From positions 1-64,000 of the forward strand of contig CALXGN010000008.1 in assembly GCA_944387865.1 (NCBI GenBank): a DNA stretch of 64,000 bases, written 5' to 3'. The stretch comes from Scatomorpha stercorigallinarum (GTDB lineage: Bacteria > Bacillota > Clostridia > Oscillospirales > Oscillospiraceae). Below the pieces are notes generated by a model, which made no database searches, was not told where the DNA came from, and saw only the letters and a list, made by a program, of their open reading frames with translations. The position numbers were made by a program, and so were the translations under genes. Shown here piece after piece: positions 1 to 11,306 of the stretch (positions within the stretch are counted from its first letter, which is position 1; every line of letters starts with the position of its first letter).

Positions 1-2817
<2,817 letters not shown>

Positions 2818-2823
2818 TCGTAA

Positions 2824-2856
2824 GACAAGGCCGCCAAAAGCGGCCTTGTCCCTTTA
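2824..2856 (+). terminator. Terminator-like hairpin after rpoC
   Basis: An 11-bp perfect stem (2824-2834 with 2840-2850) with a 5-base loop lies 7 bases after the rpoC stop. The following tract is CCTTTAT, so the U-run is weak. It is the only hairpin before the next promoter. Confidence 0.7.
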
Positions 2857-2945
2857 TCTGCGGCGTCCCCTGCCCCGAGCGGGCCGGGGGACGCCCGAGG
2901 GGGACATTTTTGCGGCCTTAAACACAGGATATCGTCAAAAAAGTC

Positions 2946-2974
2946 TTGCATTACGGCTATATGTATGGTATTAT
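2946..2974 (+). promoter_or_regulatory. Sigma-A promoter for the rimP-nusA-infB operon
   Basis: TTGCAT (2946-2951), a 17-base spacer and TATTAT (2969-2974) form a good housekeeping promoter in an otherwise AT-richer gap. It lies about 95 bases before rimP and directly upstream of a terminator hairpin at 3003-3026. Confidence 0.75.
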
Positions 2975-3002
2975 CTCAGGGTAAGTTGTAGTGTTGTGGT
3001 TT

Positions 3003-3026
3003 GAGTGGGCGCGTCCCACTCTTTTT
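3003..3026 (+). terminator. Leader terminator (attenuator) upstream of rimP
   Basis: A 7-bp perfect stem GAGTGGG/CCCACTC (3003-3009 with 3015-3021) is followed at once by TTTTTG. It lies inside the transcribed leader, between the promoter at 2946-2974 and the rimP ribosome site at 3058-3063, so it should stop part of the transcription. In Bacillus subtilis the ylxS(rimP)-nusA leader carries a terminator through which NusA limits its own synthesis. The same role is inferred here. Confidence 0.7.
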
Positions 3027-3068
3027 GTTGGAGAAAAATCAACTGTCAAAAGCTGGTAAGGAGTTGCT

Positions 3069-3524
3069 ATGGGAAAGCTCGTTGACACGGTGCGCTCGCT
3101 GGCCGAGCCCGTCGCCGCGCAGTGCGGATGCGAGGTCTGGGACGTGGAATATGTCCGCGAGGCGGGGGCCTGGTACCTGCGCGTTTATATCGACAAGCCC
3201 GGCGGTGTGGGGATAGACGACTGCGAGGCCGTTTCCCGCGCGCTGGACCCGGTGCTGGACGAGGCGGACCCCGTCCCCGGAAGCTATGTTTTTGAGGTGT
3301 CCTCCGCCGGGGCGGAGCGGGAGCTCAAGCGCCCGGGGGACTTTGAGCGCTTCATCGGCGAGCAGGTGGAAGTGAAGCACTATCAGCCGATAGACGGGGC
3401 GAAGAGCCATGTGGGGCTGCTCCGCGGATATGATAACGGCGACGTGACGGTGGAGGTGAACGGCGCCGAGAGAGTGTTCAAAAAAGCGCAGGTGGCCCAA
3501 GTGAGGCTGCACATGACGATATGA
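3069..3524 (+). CDS. rimP: Ribosome maturation factor RimP
   Basis: RimP helps the 30S ribosomal subunit mature. The 151-residue product has the usual RimP length and two-domain plan: an N-terminal alpha/beta domain with DVEYVREAGAWYLRVYIDKP and a C-terminal SH3-like barrel. AAGGAG at 3058-3063 supports the ATG at 3069. It is the first gene of the operon, directly before nusA, which is the standard order. Expression probably depends on read-through of the leader hairpin at 3003-3026. Confidence 0.96.
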   Translation: MGKLVDTVRSLAEPVAAQCGCEVWDVEYVREAGAWYLRVYIDKPGGVGIDDCEAVSRALDPVLDEADPVPGSYVFEVSSAGAERELKRPGDFERFIGEQVEVKHYQPIDGAKSHVGLLRGYDNGDVTVEVNGAERVFKKAQVAQVRLHMTI

Positions 3525-3540
3525 GAAGGAGTTTGGGAAG

Positions 3541-4593
3541 ATGAACGCAGAGTTTTTCGCCGCTGTTGAGGACATCGAGAAGGAAAAGGGCATCCCCCGC
3601 GGCTACATGTACGAGAAGATACAGCAGGCCATGCTCGCCGCCTTCCGCAAGGACAACCCGGAGTACGGGGAAAATGTGGAAGTCATCCTCGACGAGAACA
3701 AGAAGCGCATCGAGCTCGTGATAAACAAGACTGTTGTGAACGAGGTCGAGGACCCGACAGCGGAGATCGACGTGGACAGCGCGCACCAGCTCTCCAAGCG
3801 CTACAGCGTGGGCGACACCGTCGCCATCCCCGTGGAGACGAAGAAATTCGGCCGTATCGCCGCCCAGGCTGCCAAGCAGGTCATCATCCAGGGCATACGC
3901 GAGGCGGAACGCGGGATGATATACGACGAGTTCACCAGCAAGGAGCACGAGATACTGACCGGCGTCGTTTCCCGCATCGACCCGCGCACGGGCGCGGCGT
4001 CCATCAAGATCAGCTCCAACTCCGAATATACGGACGCCCTGCTGGCCCCCGGCGAGCAGATACGCGGCGAGGAGCTGCACGAGGGCGACCGGCTGAAGGT
4101 CTATGTCGTCGAAGTGCGGCGCTCCACCCGCGGGCCGCAGGTGATGATATCCCGCACGCACCCGGGGCTGGTGAAGCGGCTCTTCGAACTGGAGGTGCCG
4201 GAGATATTTGACGGCACGGTGGAGATCAAGTCCATCGCCCGCGAGGCGGGCAGCCGCACGAAGATGGCCGTCTGGTGCAGCGACCCGGCGATCGACGCCA
4301 TCGGAGCGTGCGTGGGGCCGCGCGGCGGGCGCGTGAACAGCATCGTTGAGGAGCTCGGCGGCGAGAAGATCGACATTATCAAGTACAGCGAGCAGCCGGA
4401 GGAGTACATCGCCGCCGCCCTGGCGCCGGCGGAGGTCGTCAGCGTCACGCTGCTGGACGACGCGCGCAGCTGCCGCGTGGTGGTGCCGGACGCCCAGCTC
4501 TCGCTGGCCATCGGCAAGGAGGGCCAGAACGCCCGCCTGGCCGCCAAGCTCACCGGATATAAGATAGACATCAAGCCTGTCTCGGAGTCCTGA
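3541..4593 (+). CDS. nusA: Transcription termination/antitermination protein NusA
   Basis: NusA binds RNA polymerase and nascent RNA and controls pausing, termination and antitermination. The 350 residues match the short Firmicutes form: N-terminal polymerase-binding domain (about 1-130), S1 domain (about 135-200) and two KH domains (about 200-350; GPRGGRVNSIVEELGGEKID and LAIGKEGQNARLAAKLTGYKI). The C-terminal acidic repeats of the E. coli protein are absent, as expected. AGAAGGAG precedes the ATG. It lies 16 bases after rimP in the same operon. Confidence 0.98.
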   Translation: MNAEFFAAVEDIEKEKGIPRGYMYEKIQQAMLAAFRKDNPEYGENVEVILDENKKRIELVINKTVVNEVEDPTAEIDVDSAHQLSKRYSVGDTVAIPVETKKFGRIAAQAAKQVIIQGIREAERGMIYDEFTSKEHEILTGVVSRIDPRTGAASIKISSNSEYTDALLAPGEQIRGEELHEGDRLKVYVVEVRRSTRGPQVMISRTHPGLVKRLFELEVPEIFDGTVEIKSIAREAGSRTKMAVWCSDPAIDAIGACVGPRGGRVNSIVEELGGEKIDIIKYSEQPEEYIAAALAPAEVVSVTLLDDARSCRVVVPDAQLSLAIGKEGQNARLAAKLTGYKIDIKPVSES

Positions 4594-4618
4594 GACGGGC
4601 GGGCAGCGGAGGTGCGCC

Positions 4619-4900
4619 ATGGTGAAGAAAATACCGATGAGGCAGTGCCTCGGCTGCCGCGAGATGAAGCCCAAGCGCGAGCTGCTGCGCGTGGTGCGCT
4701 CGCCGGAGGGCGAGGTGTCGCTCGATACGCGCGGCAAAAAGCCCGGGCGCGGGGCCTATGTCTGCCCCAATGCGGACTGCCTGAAAAAAGCCATCAAGAC
4801 CAGGGCGCTCTCCCGCGCGCTGGAGACGGAGATACCGGAAGAGGTCATGCAGCGCCTCGCGGCGGAACTGGAGGAAGGTAAAGACGGACAGGGCGCTTAA
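4619..4900 (+). CDS. rnpM: YlxR/RnpM-family nucleic-acid-binding protein
   Basis: A 93-residue member of the YlxR (DUF448) family. It begins with the family signature RQCLGCRE and contains GRGAYVCPN and a conserved basic surface. The Bacillus homologue, now called RnpM, binds RNase P RNA and modulates its activity. The gene sits between nusA and ylxQ, its near-universal place in Firmicutes. GCGGAGG lies just upstream of the ATG at 4619. The family is clear; the role is taken from the homologue. Confidence 0.92.
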   Translation: MVKKIPMRQCLGCREMKPKRELLRVVRSPEGEVSLDTRGKKPGRGAYVCPNADCLKKAIKTRALSRALETEIPEEVMQRLAAELEEGKDGQGA

Positions 4901-4913
4901 TTACCTGGGGCTG

Positions 4914-5297
4914 ATGCGCGCCGCCGGGCGGATAGAGATAGGAGAAGAGAATACGCACGCCGCCGTGCGCCATGGCTCGGCGCGGGCCGTGCTGCTGGCG
5001 GCGGACGCTTCGGAAAACGCCCGCAGGCGCGCGGAGGGCTTCCTCATCGGGCGCAGGGCGCTGCTGGTGCCGCTGCCATATACGAAGCAGCAGCTTTCGG
5101 AAAAGCTCGGCAAGAGCGGATGCTCGATGGCCGCCTGTACGGACTTCGGGCTGACGGCCGCGTTCCTCTCCGCCCTTGCGGGGGGGGAAGAGGGCGGCGC
5201 TTACGCCGGCATGGCGCAGGAGATGCGCCGGCGGGCCGAAAAAGCGTCGCGGCGCAGGGATGTTAAAAGGAAATCGGGGAGGGAACACCATGAGTAG
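4914..5297 (+). CDS. ylxQ: YlxQ, L7Ae/L30e-like RNA-binding protein (start uncertain)
   Basis: A small L7Ae-family protein normally encoded between ylxR and infB. The first ATG is at 4914, but the conserved family N-terminus (…ALNYLGLMRAAGRIEIGEEN) is encoded from about 4893, before this ATG. A strong ribosome site GGAGGAAGG (4870-4878) sits upstream, yet no ATG, GTG or TTG in frame follows it: the codons are GTA, AAG, ACG, GAC. The real start may be a non-canonical codon such as ACG (4884), or the protein is short. The C-terminus is a basic tail. Its stop overlaps the infB start by 8 bases (ATGAGTAG). Confidence 0.8.
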   Translation: MRAAGRIEIGEENTHAAVRHGSARAVLLAADASENARRRAEGFLIGRRALLVPLPYTKQQLSEKLGKSGCSMAACTDFGLTAAFLSALAGGEEGGAYAGMAQEMRRRAEKASRRRDVKRKSGREHHE

Positions 5298-7704
5298 TTT
5301 TGAAAAATACAGGGTACACGAGGTGGCGAAGGACTTCAATATGACCTCAAAGGCCATCGCCGAGATACTGACGAAGTATGCCACCACGCCCAAGAACCAT
5401 ATGCAGGTGCTCGAGGACGGCGAGCTCTCCGTGATCTTTGATTATCTCACCCAGCACAACCAGTGCGAGAGCATGGAGGACCTTTTCAAAATACCTGCAA
5501 AGCCTGAGCAGCCCAAGGCGGCGGAAAAGAGCGCGGAAAAGGGCGCGGAGCCGGCAAAGCCCGCTCCGCAGCAGCCCGCCAAGCCCCAGCAGCCGCAGGC
5601 TCAGCAGAGCGCACAGGCAAAGCCGGCTCAGGGCGCCCAGCAGCACGCGCAGCAGCCCAAGGCCGCCGTCAAGGAGCAGAAGCCCCATCAGCCGCGGCAG
5701 GTGCCGGAAAAGCGCGTCATCGACACGCGCGGCGGCGGCAACGTAAACCTCGGCAAGTATGACGAGCGCTTCGACCGGCTGGCCGCCGGCGCGCACGGCG
5801 CGCAGGAGGGCGGGAAGCGCTCCGACCGCGGCGGCAAGGAGAAGTTCCAGAACCGCCAGAAGCAGCGCCAGCAGCAGGCCGCCGCCAGCACCAAGCGCCG
5901 CCAGGAAGAGCGCGACCGGATGCAGAAGCTGCACTTTGAGATCGCCAAAAAGGCCCCCACGAAGGTGCAGATACCCGACACCATCGGCGTGGGCGAGCTG
6001 GCCTCCCGCATGAAGAAAACGGGCGCCGAGGTCGTGCGCACGCTGATAAAGAACGGCGTCATGGCGTCGCTGAGCGACATCATCGACTATGACACCGCGG
6101 CGCTGGTGGCCATGGAGCTCGGCTGCAAGGTCGAGCGCGAGGTGGTCGTCACCGTGGAGGAGCGGCTGATCGACGACCACGTCGACGCGCCGGAGGACCT
6201 GGTGCCCCGCGCGCCGGTCGTCGTCGTCATGGGCCACGTCGACCACGGCAAGACCAGCCTGCTCGACTATATCCGCAAGGCCAACGTGGCCGCGGGCGAG
6301 GCCGGCGGCATCACCCAGCACATCGGCGCTTACACCGTCAATGTCAAGGGCAGCCCCGTCACCTTCCTCGACACGCCGGGCCATGAGGCGTTCACGTCCA
6401 TGCGCGCGCGCGGCGCGTCCGTCACGGATATCGCCATCCTGGTGGTGGCGGCCAACGATGGCATCATGCCGCAGACGATAGAGTCCATCAACCACGCCAA
6501 GGCGGCGAAGATACCCATCGTCGTGGCCATCAACAAGATGGATATGCCCGGCGCCAACCCCGAGCGCGTCAAGCAGCAGCTCACCGAGTACGACCTCGTG
6601 AGCGAGGAGTGGGGCGGCGACACCATCGTCTGCCCGATATCCGCCAAGACCGGCGAGGGCATTGACAATCTGCTTGAAAACCTGGTCGTGCTGGCCGAGG
6701 TGCTGGAGCTGAAGGCCAACCCCAACCGCGCGGCCAAGGGCACCGTCATCGAGGCGCGGCTGGACCGCGGCCGCGGCCCCATCATGACCGTGCTCGTGCA
6801 GAACGGCACGCTCCGCCAGGGCGATATCATCATCGCCGGCACGGCCGTGGGCCATGTGCGCACCATGATAAACGACAAGGGCCAGCGCGTCACCGAGGCG
6901 GGGCCCAGCATCCCCGTGGAGATCGCCGGTATGAGCGAGGTGCCCAATGCGGGCGACGTGTTCAACGCCGTTGACGACGAGCGCATGGCGCGCGAGCTGG
7001 TGGAGGAGCGCAAGGAGAAGGAGAAGGAAAAGACCCTCGGCGTGGCGAAAAAGGTCACGCTCGACGACCTCTTCTCCCGCATCCAGCAGGGCGAGATCAA
7101 GGACTTCAATATCATCGTCAAGGCGGACGTGCAGGGCAGCGCGGAGGCCGTCAAGACCTCGCTGGAGAAGCTTACCAACGAGGAAGTGCGCGTGAAGGTC
7201 ATCCACTCCGGCGTGGGCGCTATCAGCGAGAGCGACGTGATGCTGGCGGCGACCAGCAACGCGCTGATCGTCGGCTTCAACGTGCGTCCCGACAGCGCCG
7301 CCAGGGACTACGCCGCCCGGGCCAATGTGGAGATCCGCACCTACCGCGTCATCTACGACTGCATCAACGAGATCGAGGCCGCCATGAAGGGCATGCTCGC
7401 GCCCAAGTTCGCTGAGCAGGTCATCGCCCATATCGAGATCAGGCAGCTCTACAAGGTCAGCAAGGTGGGCACTGTCTGCGGCTGCTACGTGCAGGACGGC
7501 AAGGTGCAGCGCGGCTGCAAGGTGCGCGTGGTGCGCGACGGCATCGTCATCTTCGAGGGCGAGATGGCCTCGCTGCGCCGCTTCAAGGACGACGTGAAGG
7601 AAGTCGCCTCCGGCTACGAGTGCGGCATCCAGATAGAGAAGTTCAACGACGAGCACGTGGGCGACATCATCGAGGCCTACGTGATGAAGCAGATAGAGAA
7701 TTAA
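5290..7704 (+). CDS. infB: Translation initiation factor IF-2
   Basis: IF-2 is the GTPase that brings initiator tRNA to the ribosome. The 804 residues carry a small N-terminal IF2N domain (KYRVHEVAKDFNMTSKAIAE), a long Ala/Pro/Gln/Lys-rich linker (about 60-200), a second IF2N-like segment, and the G domain with GHVDHGKT (about residue 315), DTPGHEAF, NKMD and SAKTG, then the C-terminal barrels. The start ATG at 5290 follows GGGAGGGAACACC. A longer open frame runs upstream to 5176, but it lacks a ribosome site and overlaps ylxQ. The gene is translationally coupled to ylxQ. Confidence 0.98.
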   Translation: MSSFEKYRVHEVAKDFNMTSKAIAEILTKYATTPKNHMQVLEDGELSVIFDYLTQHNQCESMEDLFKIPAKPEQPKAAEKSAEKGAEPAKPAPQQPAKPQQPQAQQSAQAKPAQGAQQHAQQPKAAVKEQKPHQPRQVPEKRVIDTRGGGNVNLGKYDERFDRLAAGAHGAQEGGKRSDRGGKEKFQNRQKQRQQQAAASTKRRQEERDRMQKLHFEIAKKAPTKVQIPDTIGVGELASRMKKTGAEVVRTLIKNGVMASLSDIIDYDTAALVAMELGCKVEREVVVTVEERLIDDHVDAPEDLVPRAPVVVVMGHVDHGKTSLLDYIRKANVAAGEAGGITQHIGAYTVNVKGSPVTFLDTPGHEAFTSMRARGASVTDIAILVVAANDGIMPQTIESINHAKAAKIPIVVAINKMDMPGANPERVKQQLTEYDLVSEEWGGDTIVCPISAKTGEGIDNLLENLVVLAEVLELKANPNRAAKGTVIEARLDRGRGPIMTVLVQNGTLRQGDIIIAGTAVGHVRTMINDKGQRVTEAGPSIPVEIAGMSEVPNAGDVFNAVDDERMARELVEERKEKEKEKTLGVAKKVTLDDLFSRIQQGEIKDFNIIVKADVQGSAEAVKTSLEKLTNEEVRVKVIHSGVGAISESDVMLAATSNALIVGFNVRPDSAARDYAARANVEIRTYRVIYDCINEIEAAMKGMLAPKFAEQVIAHIEIRQLYKVSKVGTVCGCYVQDGKVQRGCKVRVVRDGIVIFEGEMASLRRFKDDVKEVASGYECGIQIEKFNDEHVGDIIEAYVMKQIEN

Positions 7705-7737
7705 CTGCCGCAACGCCTGCGGCGGAGGTGTACGCCT

Positions 7738-8055
7738 GTGACTAAGGAACAGATCACGGCTGTCGCTGTCTGCTCCGTCATCGCGCTCCCGCTGATAATA
7801 ATATCCATTGTGCTCATGACGGGACGCGGCGGCGATTTCATTGCCGGATTCAACACGAAGAGCCGCGCCGAGCGGGAAAAGTACGACGAAAAGGCGGTCT
7901 GCCGCTGCGTTGGCCGCTTCACACTGCCCGCGGGGCTGCTCATGCCGCTGCTTCCGCTCGGCGGTGTGTATGCGGCCGCTTTTATCGGCTACACTGTTAT
8001 CGGAGCCGTGGTCGTGATGATAAGGCTCAGGAAGAGCGGGAAATTCAGGCGCTGA
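7738..8055 (+). CDS. DUF3784-like small membrane protein
   Basis: A 105-residue protein with three hydrophobic segments (about 8-27, 62-80 and 82-98) and the stretch GFNTKSRAEREKYDEKAVCR after the first one, typical of DUF3784 proteins in Firmicutes. No function is known for the family. A GTG start at 7738 follows GGCGGAGGT with good spacing. It sits between infB and rbfA, which are normally adjacent, so it is probably co-transcribed with the translation operon although nothing links it to translation. Confidence 0.75.
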   Translation: MTKEQITAVAVCSVIALPLIIISIVLMTGRGGDFIAGFNTKSRAEREKYDEKAVCRCVGRFTLPAGLLMPLLPLGGVYAAAFIGYTVIGAVVVMIRLRKSGKFRR

Positions 8056-8086
8056 ACGCCTCCATTACTGTTTGAGAGGTAAGCTT

Positions 8087-8461
8087 ATGGCAACTTCCAA
8101 CCGCATTGGGCGGATAAACGACGACATACAGCGCGTGCTGGCCGAGCGGCTGCGCTCTGTGAAGGACCCGCGCGTGCAGCAGGGGATGATAAGCGTTACG
8201 CGCGTGGAGACCACGGGCGATTTGCGCTATGCCAAGGTCTGGCTCTCCGTGCTTGGCGAGCTGAACGAGAAGGAGTTCAAGCGCGGGCTGAAGAGCTGCG
8301 CCGGCTGGCTGCGGCACGAGCTGAGCGACGCGCTGTCCCTGCGCTATACGCCGGAGCTGACATTCGAGCTCGACCACTCCATTGAGTACGGGGCCAAGAT
8401 CAGCCGCATGATAGAGGACATCGAGGAGGCAGAGAGGCATGAAGAACCTGACGGCGAGTGA
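8087..8461 (+). CDS. rbfA: Ribosome-binding factor A
   Basis: RbfA is a KH-like protein that matures the 5' end of 16S rRNA in the 30S subunit. The product is 124 residues, with the family pattern NRIGRINDDIQRVLAERLR at the start and SVTRVETTGDLRYAKVWLSV in the core. The ATG at 8087 follows GAGAGGT by six bases. An in-frame TTG at 8072 is upstream of that site and was not used. It overlaps nrnA by 23 bases. Confidence 0.96.
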   Translation: MATSNRIGRINDDIQRVLAERLRSVKDPRVQQGMISVTRVETTGDLRYAKVWLSVLGELNEKEFKRGLKSCAGWLRHELSDALSLRYTPELTFELDHSIEYGAKISRMIEDIEEAERHEEPDGE

Positions 8462-9389
8462 GTGCGCCGCCTGGCTGAAGGCGCGCGACGGGTATATCAT
8501 CCTCAGCCATATCAGGCCGGACGGCGACACCATCGGCAGCGGCGCAGCGCTCTGTTCCGCGCTGCGCCGGGCCGGGAAAACGGCCTTCTGCTATGACAAC
8601 AAGGGAATAAAGCGCATGTTCGCCCCCTTTGCCGCGCCGTACCTGGCGGGCGAGGGGTTTTGCGCTGATACGGTGATATCCGTGGACGTGGCCAGTGAGC
8701 GGCTGTTCCCGGAGGGCTTTGATGGGAAAGTGGAGCTGGCCATCGACCACCATCCGACCAACACGCTCTTTGCTGAAAACGTCTGCATCGCAGCGGAGAA
8801 GGCCGCCTGCGGCGAGCTGGTGCTGGAGATCATCCGCGAGCTCTGCGGGGACGTGACGGCGGAGGAAGCGGAGCTGCTCTATGTGGCCGTGAGCACGGAC
8901 ACGGGCTGCTTCCAGTACTCCAACACCAACGCGCCGGCCCTGCGCGCGGCGGCGGAGCTCATAGAGCTGGGGGCGGACAACTCCGCGCTCAATATACGCC
9001 TTTTCCGCAGCATTTCCCGCGCGCGGATGGCGCTCGAGGGGCGTATCATGGCCGGGATGCGCTATTTCCACGGCGGCAAGGTGTCCGCCGCGCTGGTGAC
9101 GCGCGCGCTGCTTGCCGAGTGCGGCGCCACGGAGGACGACTGCGAGGACCTCGCCGGGCTGGTGGGCAAGGTGGAGGGCTGCTCCGTCAGCCTGCTCATC
9201 CGCGAGCTGGGCGAGAACGACTGCAAGATATCGGCCCGCAGCAAGCCGGGCGTGGACGTTTCGCGCGTCTGTGCCGTGTACGGCGGCGGGGGGCATGCCA
9301 TGGCCTCCGGCTGCACGCTCAACTGCCCGCCGGAGGAGGCCCTGGGGCTGATGCTGAAGGCGATAGACGAAAAATGCCCGCAGCTGTGA
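8439..9389 (+). CDS. nrnA: DHH-family oligoribonuclease / pAp phosphatase (NrnA-type)
   Basis: NrnA-type proteins degrade very short RNAs and dephosphorylate 3'-phosphoadenosine 5'-phosphate. The 316 residues show the DHH domain with HIRPDGDTIGSG near residue 22, a DHHPTN metal motif near residue 105, and the DHHA1 domain ending in GGGGHAMASG. The start lies within the end of rbfA, so translation is coupled. The next gene, truB, begins at or before its stop codon. This rbfA-nrnA-truB order is standard in Firmicutes. Confidence 0.93.
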   Translation: MKNLTASECAAWLKARDGYIILSHIRPDGDTIGSGAALCSALRRAGKTAFCYDNKGIKRMFAPFAAPYLAGEGFCADTVISVDVASERLFPEGFDGKVELAIDHHPTNTLFAENVCIAAEKAACGELVLEIIRELCGDVTAEEAELLYVAVSTDTGCFQYSNTNAPALRAAAELIELGADNSALNIRLFRSISRARMALEGRIMAGMRYFHGGKVSAALVTRALLAECGATEDDCEDLAGLVGKVEGCSVSLLIRELGENDCKISARSKPGVDVSRVCAVYGGGGHAMASGCTLNCPPEEALGLMLKAIDEKCPQL

Positions 9390-10255
9390 ACGGGATACTG
9401 ATAGTAGACAAGCCCGCCGGCTGGACGAGCCACGACGTGGTGGGCAAGGTGCGCCGCCTGGCAGGCACCAGGCGCGTGGGCCACGCGGGGACGCTCGACC
9501 CCATGGCCACGGGCGTCCTGGTCGTGCTGCTGGGACGCGCCACGCGCGCGGCCGAGTTCGCCGAAGCGCAGGTGAAGGGCTATCGCGCGCGCATACGCTT
9601 CGGCATCACGACCGACACGCTGGATACGGAGGGCCGGGTGCTCTCCGATGGCGGGGAGAGGCCGGAATTGCCGGAGATCGAGGCGGTCCTGCCGCGCTTC
9701 CGCGGGGAGATAGAGCAGGTGCCGCCCATGTACTCGGCCATCAAGCAGAATGGGCGCAAGCTCTATGAGATCGCCCGCGCGGGCGGGGAAGTGGAGCGAA
9801 AGGCGCGAAAGGTTTACATAACTCGCTTAGACTGCGCGGGGCCGTTGGACGATGGGGACTTTGAGCTGGACGTCGAGTGCTCGAAGGGGACTTACATACG
9901 CTCGCTCTGCGCGGATATCGGCGCGGCCCTGGGCTGCGGGGCGTGCATGTCGGCGCTGAGGCGGACGTATTCGGGCGCTTTCCGCGCTGAGGACGCGCTG
10001 ACGCTCGCGGAGATAGAGGAGCGGGGCGTTATGAGCTGCCTGCTGCCGGTGGACACGCTTTTTGCGCAGAGGCCCGCCTTGACGCTCGCCGGCGGGAGGG
10101 ACGAGCGCGCCGTGCGCAACGGCTCGGACGTGGCCGCGCCGGCGGGCGCGCCGGAAGGTGAGGTGCGCGTCTACGCCGCGGACGGGGAATTTTTGATGCT
10201 CGGCGCGGTGCATGAGGGCGTGCTGCACACGATAAAGAGCTTTTTTGAGGTCTGA
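9374..10255 (+). CDS. truB: tRNA pseudouridine(55) synthase TruB
   Basis: TruB makes pseudouridine at position 55 of the tRNA T-loop. The sequence NGILIVDKPAGWTSHDVV opens the protein and the catalytic aspartate is in GHAGTLDPMATG. ATG 9374 gives 293 residues. A GTG at 9386 overlaps the nrnA stop as GTGA and would start right at the conserved NGILIVDKP. Neither has a strong ribosome site, so either start is possible. The C-terminal PUA-like region is present. Confidence 0.95.
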   Translation: MPAAVNGILIVDKPAGWTSHDVVGKVRRLAGTRRVGHAGTLDPMATGVLVVLLGRATRAAEFAEAQVKGYRARIRFGITTDTLDTEGRVLSDGGERPELPEIEAVLPRFRGEIEQVPPMYSAIKQNGRKLYEIARAGGEVERKARKVYITRLDCAGPLDDGDFELDVECSKGTYIRSLCADIGAALGCGACMSALRRTYSGAFRAEDALTLAEIEERGVMSCLLPVDTLFAQRPALTLAGGRDERAVRNGSDVAAPAGAPEGEVRVYAADGEFLMLGAVHEGVLHTIKSFFEV

Positions 10256-10258
10256 TAT

Positions 10259-11164
10259 ATGGCGGAGACAAAGAGAGTTATCGCGCTGGGATTTTTTGAC
10301 GGGGTACATCTGGGCCACGCGGCGCTGATGCAGATGACCAGGCGGCGCGCGCAGGAGCGCGGCGTGACGCCGGCGGTGCTTACCTTCGACACGCATCCGG
10401 ATACGCTGGTGAAGGGCGTCGAGGTGCCGCTCATCAACTCGCCGGAGGGGCGCGCGGAGATCATCCGCCGCGTATGCGGCATTGACAGCGTTATTTTCAT
10501 CCACTTCAACCGCGCGGTGATGCAGATGCCCTGGCAGGACTTCCTGCGCTCGCTGGTGGACGAGCTGCACGCGGTGCATGTCGTTGTGGGATACGACTTC
10601 AGCTGCGGCTACCGCGGCGAGGGCCGCGCGCTGAACATTGCCGGCTGGTGCTCGCAGCACGGTCTGGGCTGCGATATCATCGACGCCGTCAAGCTCGACG
10701 GCGAGGTGGTGAGCTCAACACGCATACGCCGGGCGATAGCCGAAGGCGATATGGAGGAGGCCAACCGCCTGCTTGGCCACCCGCACTGCCTGGTGGACAC
10801 GGTGCACTATGGCTTCCAGCTGGGGGCCAGGCTGGGCACGCCGACTATCAATATGCGTTTTGCCGAGGGCGTGCTGGTGCCTCGGCACGGGGTGTACGCC
10901 GCCAAAGTGTTCCTCGACGACGGCTCTGAGCACATGGCGGTGACGAACGTGGGCGTGAGGCCCACGGTGTCCGGCAGCGACCACGTGAGCGTGGAGAGCT
11001 ATATCCTCGATTTTGACGGCGACCTTTATGACCACACGGTGCGGGTGGAGTTCCACCACTTCATACGCGACGAGCGCAGGTTTGCCGGTACGGAAGAGCT
11101 GCGCGAGCAGATCCTGCACGACGCGGAGACCACAAGGCGCTATTTTGGTGGCCAGGACAAGTGA
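10259..11164 (+). CDS. ribF: Bifunctional riboflavin kinase / FAD synthetase
   Basis: RibF converts riboflavin to FMN and then FAD. The N-terminal nucleotidyltransferase domain has GFFDGVHLGH (residues about 11-20) and the STRIRRAIAEG segment. The C-terminal kinase domain has LGTPTINM and the strand VTNVGVRPTVSG. Length is 301 residues, typical for the family. It starts four bases after truB and is the last gene before a strong terminator, so it closes the operon. Confidence 0.96.
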   Translation: MAETKRVIALGFFDGVHLGHAALMQMTRRRAQERGVTPAVLTFDTHPDTLVKGVEVPLINSPEGRAEIIRRVCGIDSVIFIHFNRAVMQMPWQDFLRSLVDELHAVHVVVGYDFSCGYRGEGRALNIAGWCSQHGLGCDIIDAVKLDGEVVSSTRIRRAIAEGDMEEANRLLGHPHCLVDTVHYGFQLGARLGTPTINMRFAEGVLVPRHGVYAAKVFLDDGSEHMAVTNVGVRPTVSGSDHVSVESYILDFDGDLYDHTVRVEFHHFIRDERRFAGTEELREQILHDAETTRRYFGGQDK

Positions 11165-11204
11165 AAATACGCGAGCGCCCCACCGTACAGGAGGGGCGGC
11201 AGAA

Positions 11205-11232
11205 AAAAAGCCCGGCAGAGCCGGGCTTTTTT
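11205..11232 (+). terminator. Rho-independent terminator after ribF
   Basis: A perfect GCCCGGC/GCCGGGC stem with AGA loop (11210-11226) is flanked by A's and followed by six T's. It ends the rimP-ribF operon. Confidence 0.92.
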
Positions 11233-11254
11233 GACGGATGCGTCTGCTATTTTG

Positions 11255-11283
11255 TTGCGTTATCTGACGTGGCGTGTTATAGT
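11255..11283 (+). promoter_or_regulatory. Sigma-A promoter for the membrane gene at 11307
   Basis: TTGCGT (11255-11260), a 17-base spacer and TATAGT (11278-11283) lie between the ribF terminator and the next gene. The start codon is only 24 bases past the -10. Confidence 0.75.
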
Positions 11284-11306
11284 AAATAAAGAAGGGAGGC
11301 GGGACA

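Noticed and set aside
5176..5289. Longer N-terminus for IF-2
   Set aside because: The 38 extra codons overlap ylxQ, are Arg-rich and have no ribosome site; the IF2N domain starts right after ATG 5290.
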